Origin: Lateolabrax maculatus
Taxonomy: Eukaryota > Chordata > Actinopteri > Acropomatiformes > Lateolabracidae
Direction: 5' to 3'
Assembly (NCBI GenBank): GCA_031216445.1
Contig: CM062214.1
Span: 26,958,501-27,022,500, forward strand
DNA length: 64,000 nucleotides
The position numbers were made by a program, and so were the translations under genes. This document shows positions 27,234 to 39,759 of this stretch, in pieces (the first letter of the stretch is position 1; each line of letters begins with the position of its first letter). Under the pieces are notes generated by a model, which saw only the letters and a program-made list of their open reading frames with translations, was not told the origin of the DNA and ran no database searches.

Positions 27234-27480
27234 TTAATTGCAGAGCTCAGACACTCGAGCGCTGCATATAGAAGGGCAAAAACAATTCAGTGCTTTGCCA
27301 TTATCACTTTCAGTCACCCGGCTCCCCGAGCTCAACCTCGCTGACGCTGAAGCCCTTTCATATGCTTTGATCCTGTTAATAATTATTTGCCATGCAGCTG
27401 AAGAAGGAGGGCAGATTGAAAAAGCGCCACAATGCTGTGCACTGATAGTGGCACTGAGGGGAGGTGGGGGGAGTGAGGCT
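27234..27480. promoter_or_regulatory. motif-dense candidate non-coding element
   Basis: This contains E-boxes CATATG and CAGCTG flanking GTTAATAATTATTTGCC (homeodomain-type TAAT cores), preceded by CpG-containing GCTCCCCGAGC-like sequence. Frames of about 130 codons are open on both strands, which suggests composition rather than coding. The mix of E-box and homeodomain cores resembles developmental enhancers. Conservation was not tested. Confidence 0.25.
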
Positions 27481-28763
27481 TGGAACGTTTTGCGGTGTGG
27501 GAGTTTCAACAACCCTGTGTTGTCCTTCCCAGACATTTCCACTAAATATGAAAAAGCTGAGAGTAGCCTCAAGGCTCCATCTGAAACTGTCAGTATGTGC
27601 CAAAGGATCCTGCCCTGGTTAAACAATAGTTGAATTTGAAACCTGTTTTTCCCAGTTTTTAAACTTAACTTTAAAAAAAAGTGTTACGATATTAGAATGC
27701 ATCAGTCACTGTCTGTACCTCCATACCATTTAGTGCCTTATCTCATCCCTGCCGTCCTTGCTGTTGGAAAACGTTTTCCAGCCCGGACCAGCTCCTTATC
27801 TAGAGTCTGCTCTGGATGTGTTTAGAACAGAACTGGATTCAAAATCCCCACTGGTCTGCTGGCAAGGTCGAAAAAGGAAAGCATCGGCTGGGGGCGAAAG
27901 CGAGCCGAGGAGCTCGACTGTTCCTTCATCCCGCTCCCTCCACTGGGGCTGGAGATAGATTACCATGACATTCTTACATTTCTCCATAGATACTGGAGCT
28001 CATACTGGCCTCTTGTTATGTCAGTCCTGCTGGGGTCGTGATCAGAAAGCTAAAAGGTCTCCACTGTGTTTCCACTGAGAGCAGGGAAGCTACAGTAGCT
28101 GTTTGATGAAGTATAACAAAGAGCTGTACCATCACTTATATCAGACCTTTGAGGGGTGTTTTTCTCCACTCAGTCAATCAGTCAGTATCCCACAGAACTT
28201 CTTAACCACCGCCGCATTGTTGAGTGACAGGATTGTAATGCAGGAGACAGTAATCTGTAACAGAATCTCACACCTCACTGGTCTGTGCAACTTATGGTTA
28301 CTGGATCCGCAAATCCCATCAAATCATGGCTCTAAAATGACAGAAACTGCCAAAAACATTAGACGTGATTTACGTCAAGTATAGACCCTTAGTAATGTTG
28401 TTAAAATAGACTTTTATGATCCCAGAACTTAATAAGAAAAATTGATTTATTGAGGTTCTCAGTAAATTGCCATTAAGAAAGAAGAATGGGTCAAGATTCA
28501 CATCCCTCACTGACTTTATCTTTATCGCTGCGGAGACAGCATGTAAAAGGAAGTCATTATAGTGACAGAGCTGCGATTGCCTGAGTTGTCCCACCTGCAG
28601 GTAGGACAGAGGGATGGATGGTCCTGTTACGCTCCCTGTCATTCCTGAGTTGGAAAAAATAAAAATGGTAGTGAGGGATTGTTTCAGTCTCTCTGCTAAA
28701 CAGAGTGGGAGATGTGCCAACGTATGTGTGAGCGAGGTGAGGAAAAACAGCTGTGGATTCAGT

Positions 28764-28818
<55 letters not shown>

Positions 28819-31399
28819 ACACATGACAGCAATATTTATGCAAGGCGTAGCGCCTCACATACAAACACGCAGCCCACATTTACAGATGAAAGGCGGTAAA
28901 CCTTAATGGCAGGTTGGCCGTACATAAGGGTGTCTAACCACAGGCATTTTTCCTTGGAAGCCATCTGACATTAAGTGCGGTCTCAGACTGTTTGTAACCA
29001 TTGACTCACGGGAGTTAAAAGTCACTGGAGATTCAGAACACACAGGCAAACCTGCCCTGATGAAATGGGAATAAAATAACTTGGACTTTTCAAGCATCTT
29101 GCCATTTTGTTATTGCTTTGGGTTATATAAAATCTGTAAAATAGACAGTAAATTGATATTCAGTAACCCATAGAAACAGTCTCTCTTATGAACCATTGTA
29201 GTAAGAGCATTTCAGGTCTCTTGTGAATGAAAATGTACTATACTTTTTCCCCTTCTGCAGCGTCTTTAAGCGGCCCATCTGCAGTGAAGTGTAACACATC
29301 TGTTTATGTATCTGGAGTATAGAATTCGTCCTTGAGCAAGATACAACATTATCACTGTGTCCCACAGTCATGCGGAGCGATCAGATCAGTCGTATTTCCA
29401 TGGAGCTATGCTTAATCTGATCCCTGAGATAGAGGAGCATCAGCGACCACAAAGGCTACAAATGCGTTCTGTGTTATTTTAATCTGTCTCCCAGGAAACT
29501 ATTTTTCGGGAGGACATTCAGATGGCTAATTACTGGCGACCCTCTGGCTTGACTTCATCCCATCCCTCTTACTTTACTTTATCCCACTGGCTTCCAATCC
29601 CTGACTTCATCCTTCTCCTTTTGACACTGGCGGACTTAAGAAATGGCAGGCTAGAGTTGTCCTTGCTTCCTCCTTTTACTCTGTGTCATCTCTCTGTTTA
29701 ATTTTCTTACGTTCATAGCGTATTCATGACATGATGAAGCACATGCCATTAAGTGCATATTTCATCGTTAACTTAATTCTACCACACATCTTACCCTCTT
29801 TATAAAAATGCCTAAAGTTAATGCTGCACTCTCGCTATTTAATGAACTACCTACCAGCCTTTTTCTCCCTTTACAGCCAATGCCCTTGTGGGTCCTTGGA
29901 CTTATTCCACCCCCAGTGCCCTGTTTTTATTCTGAATCTGGACCCTGGCCCCTAAGTGTAGAAGACATATGGTCCAGATGTCGGCACAGATGATGGGGCC
30001 ACATAGACCTCACCACGTCATCCGCCAACTGCTCTGACATCTGCATGCGTAGTACCTTAGTGGTCAATAGTAAATGGCCTCTTAAAAGCTAATTCAGTAC
30101 CTCCGTGCTACCGAGACTAAACACCAGAAAAAGCTGGTAGTCATCAACTGTCTCGATCCTCGCCGTTAGAAATGCTGCATAAACGTGAGAATGCCTCTGA
30201 TTTGTTTTGGTTGTAAAGCAGTCACTCATAGTGCTCATCTTATGTTAACAAGCAGCCCTGGAAACTGAGCGTGTTAGACGTGGAAACTCTGATGGGTTTT
30301 GTTTATGCTGGGCTGTTTCAGACAGGTTCATGAGCTGCACACATGTGGACGAGCATACTGAAGATCTCACATCCTCTTGTGATGTTTGAGTTGTTGGGGA
30401 GTGCTACAGTCAATGCTACTGAATGCATTGACATATCTCACACATACTAGAAAAGAGGTGCTCGAGGCTCACGGTTTGCAGCAGAATCAACTTAATCTGA
30501 TCGGTTTGTTTTGTGTCTTGAAGTCCAAAAGATTAACCTATATATTCTATGAAAATACTTGTAAAATGACAACACTACATTATTAAGTTGATGCTATAAC
30601 ACTAGGCACCTTTTCCTTCCTATAAAAGCATTTTGTCTTTGCCGTCTGCCAATTTGGTCGACATTCTGTGTAATTACTTGCTTTTAGACTGAAGTTTCCA
30701 GTCTACTGAGTTGTCATGCCGTAGCTGTTCCACTTAGACCAGAGGAAGTGATTTGATAATCGCTTGTCTTGACCTAGAAATGAAGTTTCTAATAAAAGCA
30801 TGTATTTATGAAAGGCCCACAGTAAGTGGGTCATGAACTTTGAAGATATGGACAAGGCCGATGAGGCTAACGTACTCAAGGCTGCAGCTTTGAAAGGAAA
30901 TAAGTACAGTTTTGACTTTGAATAACAACATTGTTGTGTAGAAACATTGTTTCTACAGCTTTTGAAAGGAGGCTATCTCTGTAGAGCATTTTAGCCATGA
31001 ATGAATCTTATTTTCACAGCATATATTAACTGCACGGGTGTATTTGGTAACGTAAAAATAAAACTGCTTTCCATTAAGGCGAGTAGTTCCAGGGTCCTGG
31101 TCTGTTGCATGCTGGTTCACGGACACGGCTTACTGAGGCCTGAATGGAACTGAGCCATTGTTAAAGAAAATTTGCTTCACCTGTGCTTTTCCTGCTATTT
31201 CAAGGTAAAATGTCTTTCATGAAAAAGAACCATTCGTAGTTCCACTCTAACATGAAATATTGACTGTGAAAAATGTGACTCATACTATTTGGAATTTCTT
31301 TGCTACATTAAACCTTTCTTTATACTATATATCTATTTTTTCTTTCAGTTTTTGTTCTTTATATCCCTTTGAGTAGCCCTGTTAAAGGCATTTTATCTT
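27481..31399. other. intron-like DNA with a GT microsatellite
   Basis: No recognised gene. It contains the (GT)24 run at 28765. A moderately CpG-containing patch at 29380-29540 has no assignable motif. The apparent frames at 28.4-28.9 kb are created by the dinucleotide repeat. Confidence 0.55.
28765..28812 (+). repeat. (GT)24 microsatellite
   Basis: Uninterrupted GT dinucleotides, likely length-polymorphic. Confidence 0.97.
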
Positions 31400-31760
31400 G
31401 TTCCGCATCCAGTGGGTGCAATTGCAAGCCCAAGGAGGGCAACACACGCTCAAACACTGTTATTTGGCAAATCCCTAGAAAATCGATGCCCTTCTGGCAA
31501 CTGGTTTGCTTCACTAGTTCACGCGCTGTACTTTGATAGTAGTTGTTTAGGGAGATGGGGGGAGGGGGAGCTTTCTCGGTCGAGACTCACTCGCTGAAAC
31601 GCCGAATAGATTTGCAGAGCGGAGGTTGCCTTTGCCCGGGTCCATATCTATGGGATGTTAACAGCTGCTCGACCCCGGCCCTGCCTGCAAATTACGTCAT
31701 TAGGAGGCATCATGAAAGACGATAGGTCTCTCTGGGAATTCAGTCCTACTGGGAGAATTC
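31400..31760. promoter_or_regulatory. CpG-enriched patch with ATF/CREB site, candidate internal promoter
   Basis: The patch has clustered CpGs (ACGCGC, GGTCGAG, CTCGCTGAAACGCCG, CCCGGG, CTCGACCCCGG), a G-rich run (31556-31569), and TTACGTCA at 31692-31699, a strong ATF/CREB-type site. About 440 nt further on is a GTAAGT donor at 32202. This arrangement would suit an alternative first exon of peak1 but has no transcript support. Confidence 0.3.
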
Positions 31761-32036
31761 AGCTCAAGCTCTCGGTTCACCATGAGAAGTTCTTAATGGG
31801 CCTGGGTGACGTGTTGAAGTGAGCTGGTCCACACGTGGGGACTGAACACAATGAGAGGGGAAGGGCCAGGTCTCTCTTTTCCATCACTCATCCTCTTTTC
31901 CTACACTCCCCTTCAGGGTTTTCTGTTTCTTTTACCCCGTCTTCTTTAAATGTAAGATGCTAAGGTGATTAGATTCTTCTCCTTCCCTCTGTCTCCGTTC
32001 TGTAACGTTTTGGCTCCCTCATCTTGAACCGTTCGC

Positions 32037-32060
32037 TCCCTCCCTCCCTCCCTCCCTCCT
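32037..32060 (+). repeat. (TCCC)n microsatellite
   Basis: About six TCCC units, with a second shorter run at about 32081-32095. It is purely pyrimidine on the + strand. Confidence 0.85.
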
Positions 32061-32067
32061 CACATAG

Positions 32068-32201
32068 CGCTCAAGCTCTTCCTCCCTCCCTCCCATCCTG
32101 TCTCTCATTCATGCACGAGCTCCATATCGACTACGCTTGTCATGTGGCTCTCTTCCCCCGTTCGTCTGCCTGGCCACTGATCGGATACACGCCACTGCTT
32201 T
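32068..32201 (+). other. weak candidate exon or end of an alternative first exon
   Basis: A run of TCCC units leads into CACATAG at 32067. The donor CTTT|GTAAGT lies at 32202. The segment between contains several CpGs and no long frame. It may be an internal exon, or the 3' end of a first exon starting in the CpG-rich patch at 31400-31760. Low confidence. Confidence 0.25.
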
Positions 32202-35200
32202 GTAAGTAGCTCGCCACGTTTTTTTTTGTTTTGTTTACTCTTCACCTCCCTCCTCTTCCTGCTCTTCAAGGCTCCCAACAACTGTTGCTGTCTGCTCAGT
32301 ATGGCAGGGGGTCGCTAGCACACTGACAGGCTCAGAGACGCAGATGGAGAGGATGATCACACGGGACTTAAAGAGATCCACAGAGAAAAAGGTTGTGCAT
32401 AGGGACAGATTAAATGACGTGAAGTCGGGGAGAAGCGGAGGAGAGGGAGCCAGTCCATGCATCATTATTATCATCTCCTGTCTCGGGTGTCAAGTGTTCG
32501 GAGAGGGGACTTAAGGCGCTGACGGGACACCCTCTAATCAAGCAGGATGTGTGGCTTTGGACAAGCTGGCTCACATGTTAATGAGAGCTCTTTATACACT
32601 GGAGTAGCTGCAGCTTCTTAGTCACAGTTCAGTGTTTTGGGACAACAGTGTGTCACCACTCAACAATGCTTGTGCCTGTTGTTATTCACACACTGCTTTC
32701 TATATGTGCCTGTAACTTAATCTTTTTTAAAACAAAGGTCCAGGTTTGTGTTTTGTTTGTCCTGTTCGGTTCTATTCGTTTATAAGATACCGTGCTGCTT
32801 TTCCTTTTCCTTGTTAATATTGAATTTTTGTAGAAGCAGCTTGCTCAGCTTTAAAAAAATGTTTAAAAAAGGTTTATCTGCTTACAGAAACTGTTGTTTG
32901 CTCCCTGACTCTCCTCTCTGTGTTCTCAACACAATCCTTTTCTGTCTGGATAAAAATTCCAGACAAAATACAACGATTTCTTTTACAGGATTTTAACTGA
33001 TTGCAATCATGAAACACTGAGATTGAGATGGGGATTGATTGATTTGGAAACTCTTTTCTTATTTGCTCGAATGTGGAGAAATAAAGTACATGCTCAGCAG
33101 TGTTTAGAGCACAGTCAAGTTAATACAACTTGATTTGTGGGTTATCTGTGACTATTTTTGCTATATGCATATTTTATAATCCCACCCCTCCTCCAGCACA
33201 TTTCTCTCCAATCAGCTCAAAGCAGGAAGACACAATACACACACATCTGCTTGGTATCTAATGCTTTTAGGCCTGACCACAGAGAGCGTGTTTGATGATT
33301 TGTGTTTTGTTCTTGTTTTTAATCCAGTCAGTGTTTATCTCACTGAAATAAAGACAGAATTGGCCCCAACTGCCACGTGATTCAATTCCGTCTTCATTTC
33401 AGTCCATTCATATTTTTGTGGCAGTGGATTTGCATTAAGAGTGAAACCACCTGAAATCCTCCTGTTGAAAATCTGGAGGGTTTCTGTTATTTTCACATGC
33501 CGAGGCTTCATTTCATTTTGTGATGGCACCTTACCTGAAGGAGAAAAAAAGAAATGTCATAGGTGATGTCTCAGTAGATGTATTGGATGGAGACCAGTAC
33601 CTGAAGCGGTGGGAATTTGCCACGCGTTACTTCTGTGCCCTTTTTTTACCTCGGTGCATGTTTTATTCTGTTGTTCTTTTCTAGTATTGAAATGTTTTAC
33701 TGCAACCTGTAAAATAATCCGGGCAGACTTTCAAGCTAAAGTGTTGATTGGCACGTTTCCACGGCTCTGCCAAACTGAATCAACTGGGAAACAAATCATT
33801 TGGAAGCCATTCTCTGCCAACTCTGGAGACACATGGAGAAACTACAGCTTGCCACTTGAAAGCAGTCTTCGTTTGAAATAAACCAAAGTTAAAAAATAAT
33901 TGAAATACATATGAAGGATGGTAAAAATCTCCCGTGGAAAGGGTACACAACTGAAAATCTTTAAATGTGGATAAAGTTTACCACAAGTATGCCACTCGTT
34001 TTCAGACTTGCCCACCTTTGCTCACCTGTCTGTGTTATCTCTCCGTCTGTTTGGTGCCTCTCTCACTACCAGCTGCACCAATCCTGTCACTGAAAAGGCA
34101 GAAGGTAGATGAAGTTCGGAGATTGGAGTTTGGTGGTTGTTATGGAGACAAGGACAAGTTAGAGCAGAATGACAGGCAGAAATGATAAAGATGAGATAGA
34201 GGACCGAGTTTAACAACCATCCTGATGCCTGAGATGGACTGTGTGTGCATATTCATGAAGCTGCCAGTAGGACTGATCTGTGTGTTCAGTGTAAGTCAAA
34301 GCTGATAGGGACAATTTCCTTGTCCGTGTGGCGTCGACTCTGCCCCTAAGCTCAGGATTTTAACTGATGATTTTGTCTGTGGCCACTGAGCCCTGTTGTT
34401 GTGTAAAAGCTTCCAGTGTGTCTCTGTACTCAACCACAGACTTATACTATATCCAACACACCATATTTAAGACAAACACAGGTCTTATATCTTAAGACAG
34501 GCTTGCATTGCAATCCCTTAAATTTATTTGAGCATGACGGTCAAAACTTGAGACTAACAGCAGTTTTGTTTTTAAAGTTTAGTTCTGTTTTGTATTCTTT
34601 TCTTAACAAAACATATCATACAGTACTTCTTAAATGCCATTAAGACAGGCAGAACATTATGTTTCATAAAGACCTTTTTATAAAGTAACCTCCAAACAAC
34701 ATGCAATCATTGTCCAGCTTAGTGAATGTGGTCACTGGATCTGTTTTGCTTGACAGCTGTGTGTGATTGATGGATTTTAAAGTCATTATACCTTAATCCT
34801 GATTTCAAGTAGGTGTCAAGCACAGTCAAGGTTAAATGACTAGCTCAAAGTACTGTTTACACCAAACACAGATACTCATTTTGATTCTTGTTTGTGTCTT
34901 TACTCTAGTTTCAGTTTTGTGTTTCTCTCTACTAGTCCAACAAGGGTTTCAGTGGTTCCACTGATAGCTATTAGTTCGGCCTCTCTGCAGCCAGTGTTGA
35001 TGACTGTGAGTCAGAAAATTATGCTCACAGAATCTGGTCATGGACTGGGGGAAGGTGAAGGTGGTCATACTGGATCATACACATAAACAGACAGTCAAGC
35101 ATTTAGTTAAAACCTAAGTTTTTCTACAGGAAAACGTTCAATATCCATTTCATCGGGTTCAGACTGAGCGTCTTTTGGCCTTTTAATAACAAAACAAAAC

Positions 35201-37239
35201 TGTGATGCGTTCACTTAGTAGTAACACCAAAGAGAAGTTCATGAGTTAAACAAACACTGGGACTCTTTGTTGGAAGAACTGGAAGAAGCTTGAATCACCC
35301 ACACATGCTGTAGATATTCAACAGTCATAGCAGTCAACAGTACGCTTATTTTCAAGCCACCCAGTCATGCTTTGGAAAAAAAAAGCATTCAGACAGACAA
35401 TTAAAAGCATGTTTACCGCCGAGTGTGCCAGTCGAAAATTCAAACTGTTATTACAACGTCAAAGCAGCAACACACACTCCCAGGAAGTGAACTTCTCAGA
35501 GGAGACAAACCAATAGTATGCTGGAGCTGTGGAAGGGAATTTACAGGTAGCAGATGGACTCCTGGAACCAGCTGTTGTTTACCAGGTAGGAGGGAGGGAC
35601 TGTAGTTAATTAAGTTCACAGAGGCAGGGACATGCATGCAATGGCACCTGCAAACACCACACTTTAATTTTGAGTCTGTTGAAATGGGCAAAGCAAACAG
35701 TGTTGGGCTGATACTGTAGCTGTACTCCACAACCCAGAGTGGTGGTAAACGGTTTGATAATCCAGTTTATGACTGCAACGCTGCCAGTTTCAGTTTTAAA
35801 GGTGGGCAGAGGAAATGGGAAAGCAGGGAAAGCAACGCAAGTGATCAGATGATCACACAAACCCCCAATTTGTACATTTTCTAAACCACTTTTTGGAATG
35901 ATTATATAATTCTCTATCCTTCATAACGAAGGTAGCTGGTAGAAAAAGGTGAACCAGGCAGTAACTCTGACCTATTCAACAGTTTGGGTCATTGTTTTCC
36001 CCCTTGTTTTCTCTTCCAAGTGACTAAAGTTAAAGATTTTCTTGTGTTGTTTGCCATACGGTAGTGCCATATCCTGAAAATCAGCAATTAAGTCGGCGAG
36101 AAAAATGTAATGATAACCCAAAGAAATGATGGCCAGACCTGCAGAACTAGCATCTTTTTCCCTCTAACCAACAGGCACAGTGACAGTTCAGCAGGCTAAA
36201 CTGTACCGGCTTGTACCGGAGAGTTGCCAAAAATGTTCATTAGATGTCATCGAAGCTGTGGGGTTTGGTGATGAAAGCACTTCATAGAATTAAGGTTGGA
36301 TAAGAGACGTGCAGGATCATCACGTAGAGTTGTTCCATTATTCTCATGTAATTGTGTCATACTGTTGGTCAAACAGTTCATTCTACGAGTTAACTGGAAA
36401 CATGCATGAGTTTACTACTGAGCCCTTCAGTCTGCATGGCAAATGAACAACAACGTTTTTTAAACCAAATTGCATTTATTCATAATATTGGTTCACTAAT
36501 GTACAAAAACATTTTTATCAGCGCAGAACTTCCATGGATTTTCTCTCCCCACATTCCCATTTTGACAGATCATTTTTCCATTCGAAAGCTGCAGCTATTT
36601 TTATCCCCCAACAAGATGCTTCGTCCTCAGCTGAATTAATGCAGAACGGTTTTTAAGATACAATCCCTAACATGGGGGGGGTTTGCGTTATTTTCTCAAG
36701 TTTTCCTAGGTTGCATAGCAACACTAATGGAGCCACCCATTTCGTCTCCAAATGCATCACATTAAACAGATCCTGAAGGAGCGAAGGGAGGATCGTATTT
36801 GGAAATGGGCTGAGCATTTTCAAAGCATGGACAGAAAATATGTCCTTCCTTCACAGTTGGCATTAAATCCACCAACTGGATTAGGAGAACTGTCCAGTTT
36901 ATTTTCAGCACACAGGACAACATAGATGTTTGCATGCTGCTCAGTAGAGCATTGTGTATATATTTAAGAATGTAAAATGTGACACATAGCGATCAGAGAA
37001 TTATGCCTTCACAGAAATAGTGAGATGCTTAAGTTCATTTCCTGACCTTGAAATTAATTTTGGTGATTTTGTCAACAACAACAACACAAACTAAATAACT
37101 TCAATCAAACCTTTTCCAACCAGTAGATGCGTTTAAATTGGAATAATGTTAAATGTGGAAAACCAGGAATGTTGGTAAAACAGTATTTATCTGCATTTAT
37201 CTGCATTTATCCGCGCTTCTCCTTCAGTTCATCAAATCC
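32202..37239. other. intron-like DNA, no recognised gene
   Basis: Mainly unique A+T-rich sequence with short G and A runs. No convincing splice pair, repeat family or frame was found. Confidence 0.5.
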
Positions 37240-37460
37240 CTGCGACCATCTGATAGCAGCAGGACAAATATGTTGATAAATCTGCAGCCTCTGATTTGAG
37301 AAGTGCCGCGCCAGTGCTCAGTGTCACTACGCATGACCGTCCACTGTGTTTACTTTGATTAAATTACATGCAAATGACACCAGGCTGTTCCAGAATAACC
37401 CCGCTCACCTCGCCCGGTCGGCTGTAACTCGGTGTTCTGCCCGTTTGTGTGAGAGACGTC
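37240..37460. promoter_or_regulatory. candidate enhancer with octamer and TCF/SOX-like sites
   Basis: A perfect POU octamer ATGCAAAT (37368-37375) lies seven bases after CTTTGATT (37353-37360), a TCF/LEF- or SOX-type core. The flanks are rich in CpG (CCGCGCC, CGCCCGGTCGG, GACGTCGG). Pairing of SOX/TCF and POU sites is typical of developmental enhancers. Function is inferred. Confidence 0.3.
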
Positions 37461-37984
37461 GGATTACCGGAGCTCATCAATTCTGTGTGCCACAAAATTC
37501 AGCAGTTCATGTTTTATTCTTGAAACTCATTACACAGCAAACGCTGCCGTGTCACATTTTCAGATACGATGTCACCATTCACCACGTGAGATACAGCAGA
37601 ATTATGTAACAGCGTTGGATTGATAGCATGATTTAAACTGGTCCACCAAACTATTTTTATTTGTTTCTATCATCATTGTACTAATTAACTGTTTAAGTAC
37701 CCACGCCAGCTGGCTTTGGCTGCAGATTAGTGGGGCTGCTCTGCACCATCCAGACATTTGTTCATTTGTTGAGCTATCGTCGTCATTCTTCAGTGTGATA
37801 GGTACAGCTGTTTCAGAGCATGATGAGATGAGGGCAGTGATGCGACTGGGTCTGACAGTGTATTTATTAGTCACCACACCCTCTCATATACTGGATGTTC
37901 GTCTTTGCCCAGCCAGTTAACACTTTGTTCTGTTGCACATACATGAACCGAAATGCTGCCATCACTATACGTGTGCGCTTTGAC

Positions 37985-38140
37985 TGTGTTCAAAATCCCA
38001 TACTAACATGCTGCGTTCTACATACTCAAGCACTATGTACTATGAGTAGTATGCCAGCCGTCATTTCTCGCATACACAAAATCCACATATTATACAGTTG
38101 GAAGGCACTTCACACTCGTCATACTTTTTATGAATAGGGT
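37985..38140. repeat. fragment of a dispersed teleost repeat
   Basis: The words GTTCAAAATCCCATACTAAC, CTCAAGCACTATGTACTATG, GAGTAGTATGCCAGCC and CATACTTTTTATGAATAGGG, in this order, match a common fish interspersed repeat built on CATACT/AGTATG motifs. Family name uncertain. Confidence 0.5.
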
Positions 38141-38781
38141 GTTAGTAGTGATTTCTAAAACAGCTTTTGTGGCGTTAAAATAGAATCACGACTGCCTGAG
38201 AGCTGAAAACCACCCAGGATCACTTCAAAATCAAATCAGTACATATACATTTGATTTCTGTGTTGTGTTTTGGGTTCTGATGCAACAACAGCTTCATCAG
38301 ATTTTGTTCAATGTTGAGCTGCTCATTTCAGTGTTGATTTCTTCATTCTGGACCAATCGACTTAAGGAAGTTCAGCCTCTAAAACAACACTTGAGAGAAT
38401 ATACATTATGCATTAATGTATGCATATGCAGTACATAAGTTCAATGAACACTTCTCATAAACTCCTATATTTAACCCCCACTGAAACATTTCAGGCACTG
38501 TTGCATCCATCTCACATAGTATTTGTCCTGCTGAAGGTATGCGAAGCACACTTAGTGCCACTTGAAGCTTAAATGAGTTCATGTACATTAAGTTGTGTCC
38601 ACTGCTGTCTCGGCCTGTAACATAATAAAACCTCTCTGTTTTTAGATTAATTTGCCCTGGTGCTAAATGTACCAATAAATCTGATATCTGTTCTGTAACG
38701 CCGTGCCTTAACGATGACTTGTTCTGAAAATCATCCAAGATGTTAAAAGATCTGCCTCAGGGCAAACTAACAAAATGTTTC

Positions 38782-38928
38782 TTCTTCTTCCCTCCCTCCG
38801 TCTCTGTTTTTGCGTTTCCCTTTCCGCCGTCCTCCCTCTTCACTCTTCCTCTCACACTCGCTTGCATTCTGTTGATCTTTCTCTCCTGTGTCTTTCTCTG
38901 CCTGTTTCTGTCTCTCTGTCATCTGTAG
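38782..38928 (+). promoter_or_regulatory. long polypyrimidine tract and 3' splice acceptor
   Basis: Nearly 150 nt are made almost entirely of C and T, with many TCTCTG, CTTTCT and CCCTC words, ending in CATCTGTAG. It is much longer than a usual acceptor tract and resembles the extended pyrimidine tracts bound by PTB-family splicing regulators. That regulation is inferred. Confidence 0.45.
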
Positions 38929-39004
38929 GTCCAGAAGTAGGCGCTCTCTGCTTCACCGACTGGGACTCCATGGCTGCCAGTGCTGCCGCCTGATTCATTG
39001 CACT
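38929..39004 (+). other. peak1: probable non-coding 5' UTR exon of peak1
   Basis: A pyrimidine-rich run of about 140 nt (38782-38926) ends in CTGTAG at 38928. The 76-nt candidate exon then ends at CACT|GTGAGT, with the donor at 39005. Both splice signals face the + strand, the same direction as peak1 downstream. The exon begins GTCCAG, the same six bases that begin the coding exon. It has no long reading frame, only a seven-codon uORF. Transcript evidence is missing. It could also belong to a lncRNA or be a decoy pair, but the long pyrimidine tract plus near-consensus donor make it one of the two best upstream exon candidates. Confidence 0.5.
38970..38993 (+). promoter_or_regulatory. short uORF (MAASAAA) in the candidate 5' UTR exon
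   Basis: This is the sole ATG in the candidate exon at 38929-39004. The context ACTCCATGG has C at -3 (position 38967 is T, so no purine there) and G at +4. It encodes MAASAAA, then TGA, all inside the exon. It would only be translated if the exon is really part of the peak1 leader. Confidence 0.35.
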
Positions 39005-39022
39005 GTGAGTTCACTCCTGTTT

Positions 39023-39027
<5 letters not shown>

Positions 39028-39061
<34 letters not shown>
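39028..39061 (+). repeat. (GT)17 microsatellite just after the candidate exon donor
   Basis: A perfect GT run starting 23 nt after the donor of the exon candidate at 38929-39004. GT/UG runs next to donors can bind CELF or TDP-43-type proteins and affect exon use. That effect is inferred. Confidence 0.95.
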
Positions 39062-39062
<1 letters not shown>

Positions 39063-39759
39063 GGTCTGTTTGTCCATCTGTGTTTTTCTCATGTCCTCAT
39101 AGGCTTTTCTCGGTTGTTCAGTCAGCCTATGCAGCATGCCCATTGGAATTAATGACATACCAAACCCTTGGTTTACCCTCTGCAGTAACTGCTTCACAGT
39201 GACTTTTATTTGCGGTGCTGTTTTGAATGTGGAAGATACATTTTTGCGACTCTAAAAGTTGATACCAAGAGAGTCTGTTTTCTCCCCATGGACCAGAGTC
39301 ATGCTGTGATTAGTGTCTCATTCTGTGTTCATTATTTAGCTGATTCCGCTCTCGACACTCTGGCATTGCTATGGCAATACTGACTTTCTCCAAAACAGAA
39401 ACTGTCTGCCAGTGTTCCCAACTCAATGACTGACAGGATGTGATAGTGATAACAAGCACTGCTGTTTTCTATCTAGATTAAAACTACTTACTCAATTCAT
39501 ATTTGATATAGTATATAATAGAAGTATAACAGCTGGTATAGTATATTTGGACTTTAATGAATTCTTAACTGCCGTTGTGCATAATGACCTGAATAGCTAG
39601 ATGAGCAGATGAGATGCATTACAGCTGATGCTTGTTGTGGAACATTGTGTGAATATTAGATTATGATATTGTGTGGGAGTATTGGACTGTTGTTAAAAGA
39701 AATGAAAGCTTAATGGTTTAATGTTTAACAGAAAAAACATATTGTTGAAAGTCTATATC

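Noticed and set aside
27234..27633. Overlapping frames of about 130 codons on both strands as a possible gene.
   Set aside because: No protein family, no splice context. Both strands open together points to composition or a non-coding element.
28370..28879. 169-codon minus-strand frame containing a poly-His/Thr stretch.
   Set aside because: The frame is produced by the (GT)24 microsatellite, which lacks stop codons in these frames. There are no domains.
38888..39202. 104-codon + frame and 92-codon minus frame with Cys-Val or Thr-His repeats.
   Set aside because: Both run through the (GT)17 tract. The sequence fits a short non-coding exon and flanking intron better.
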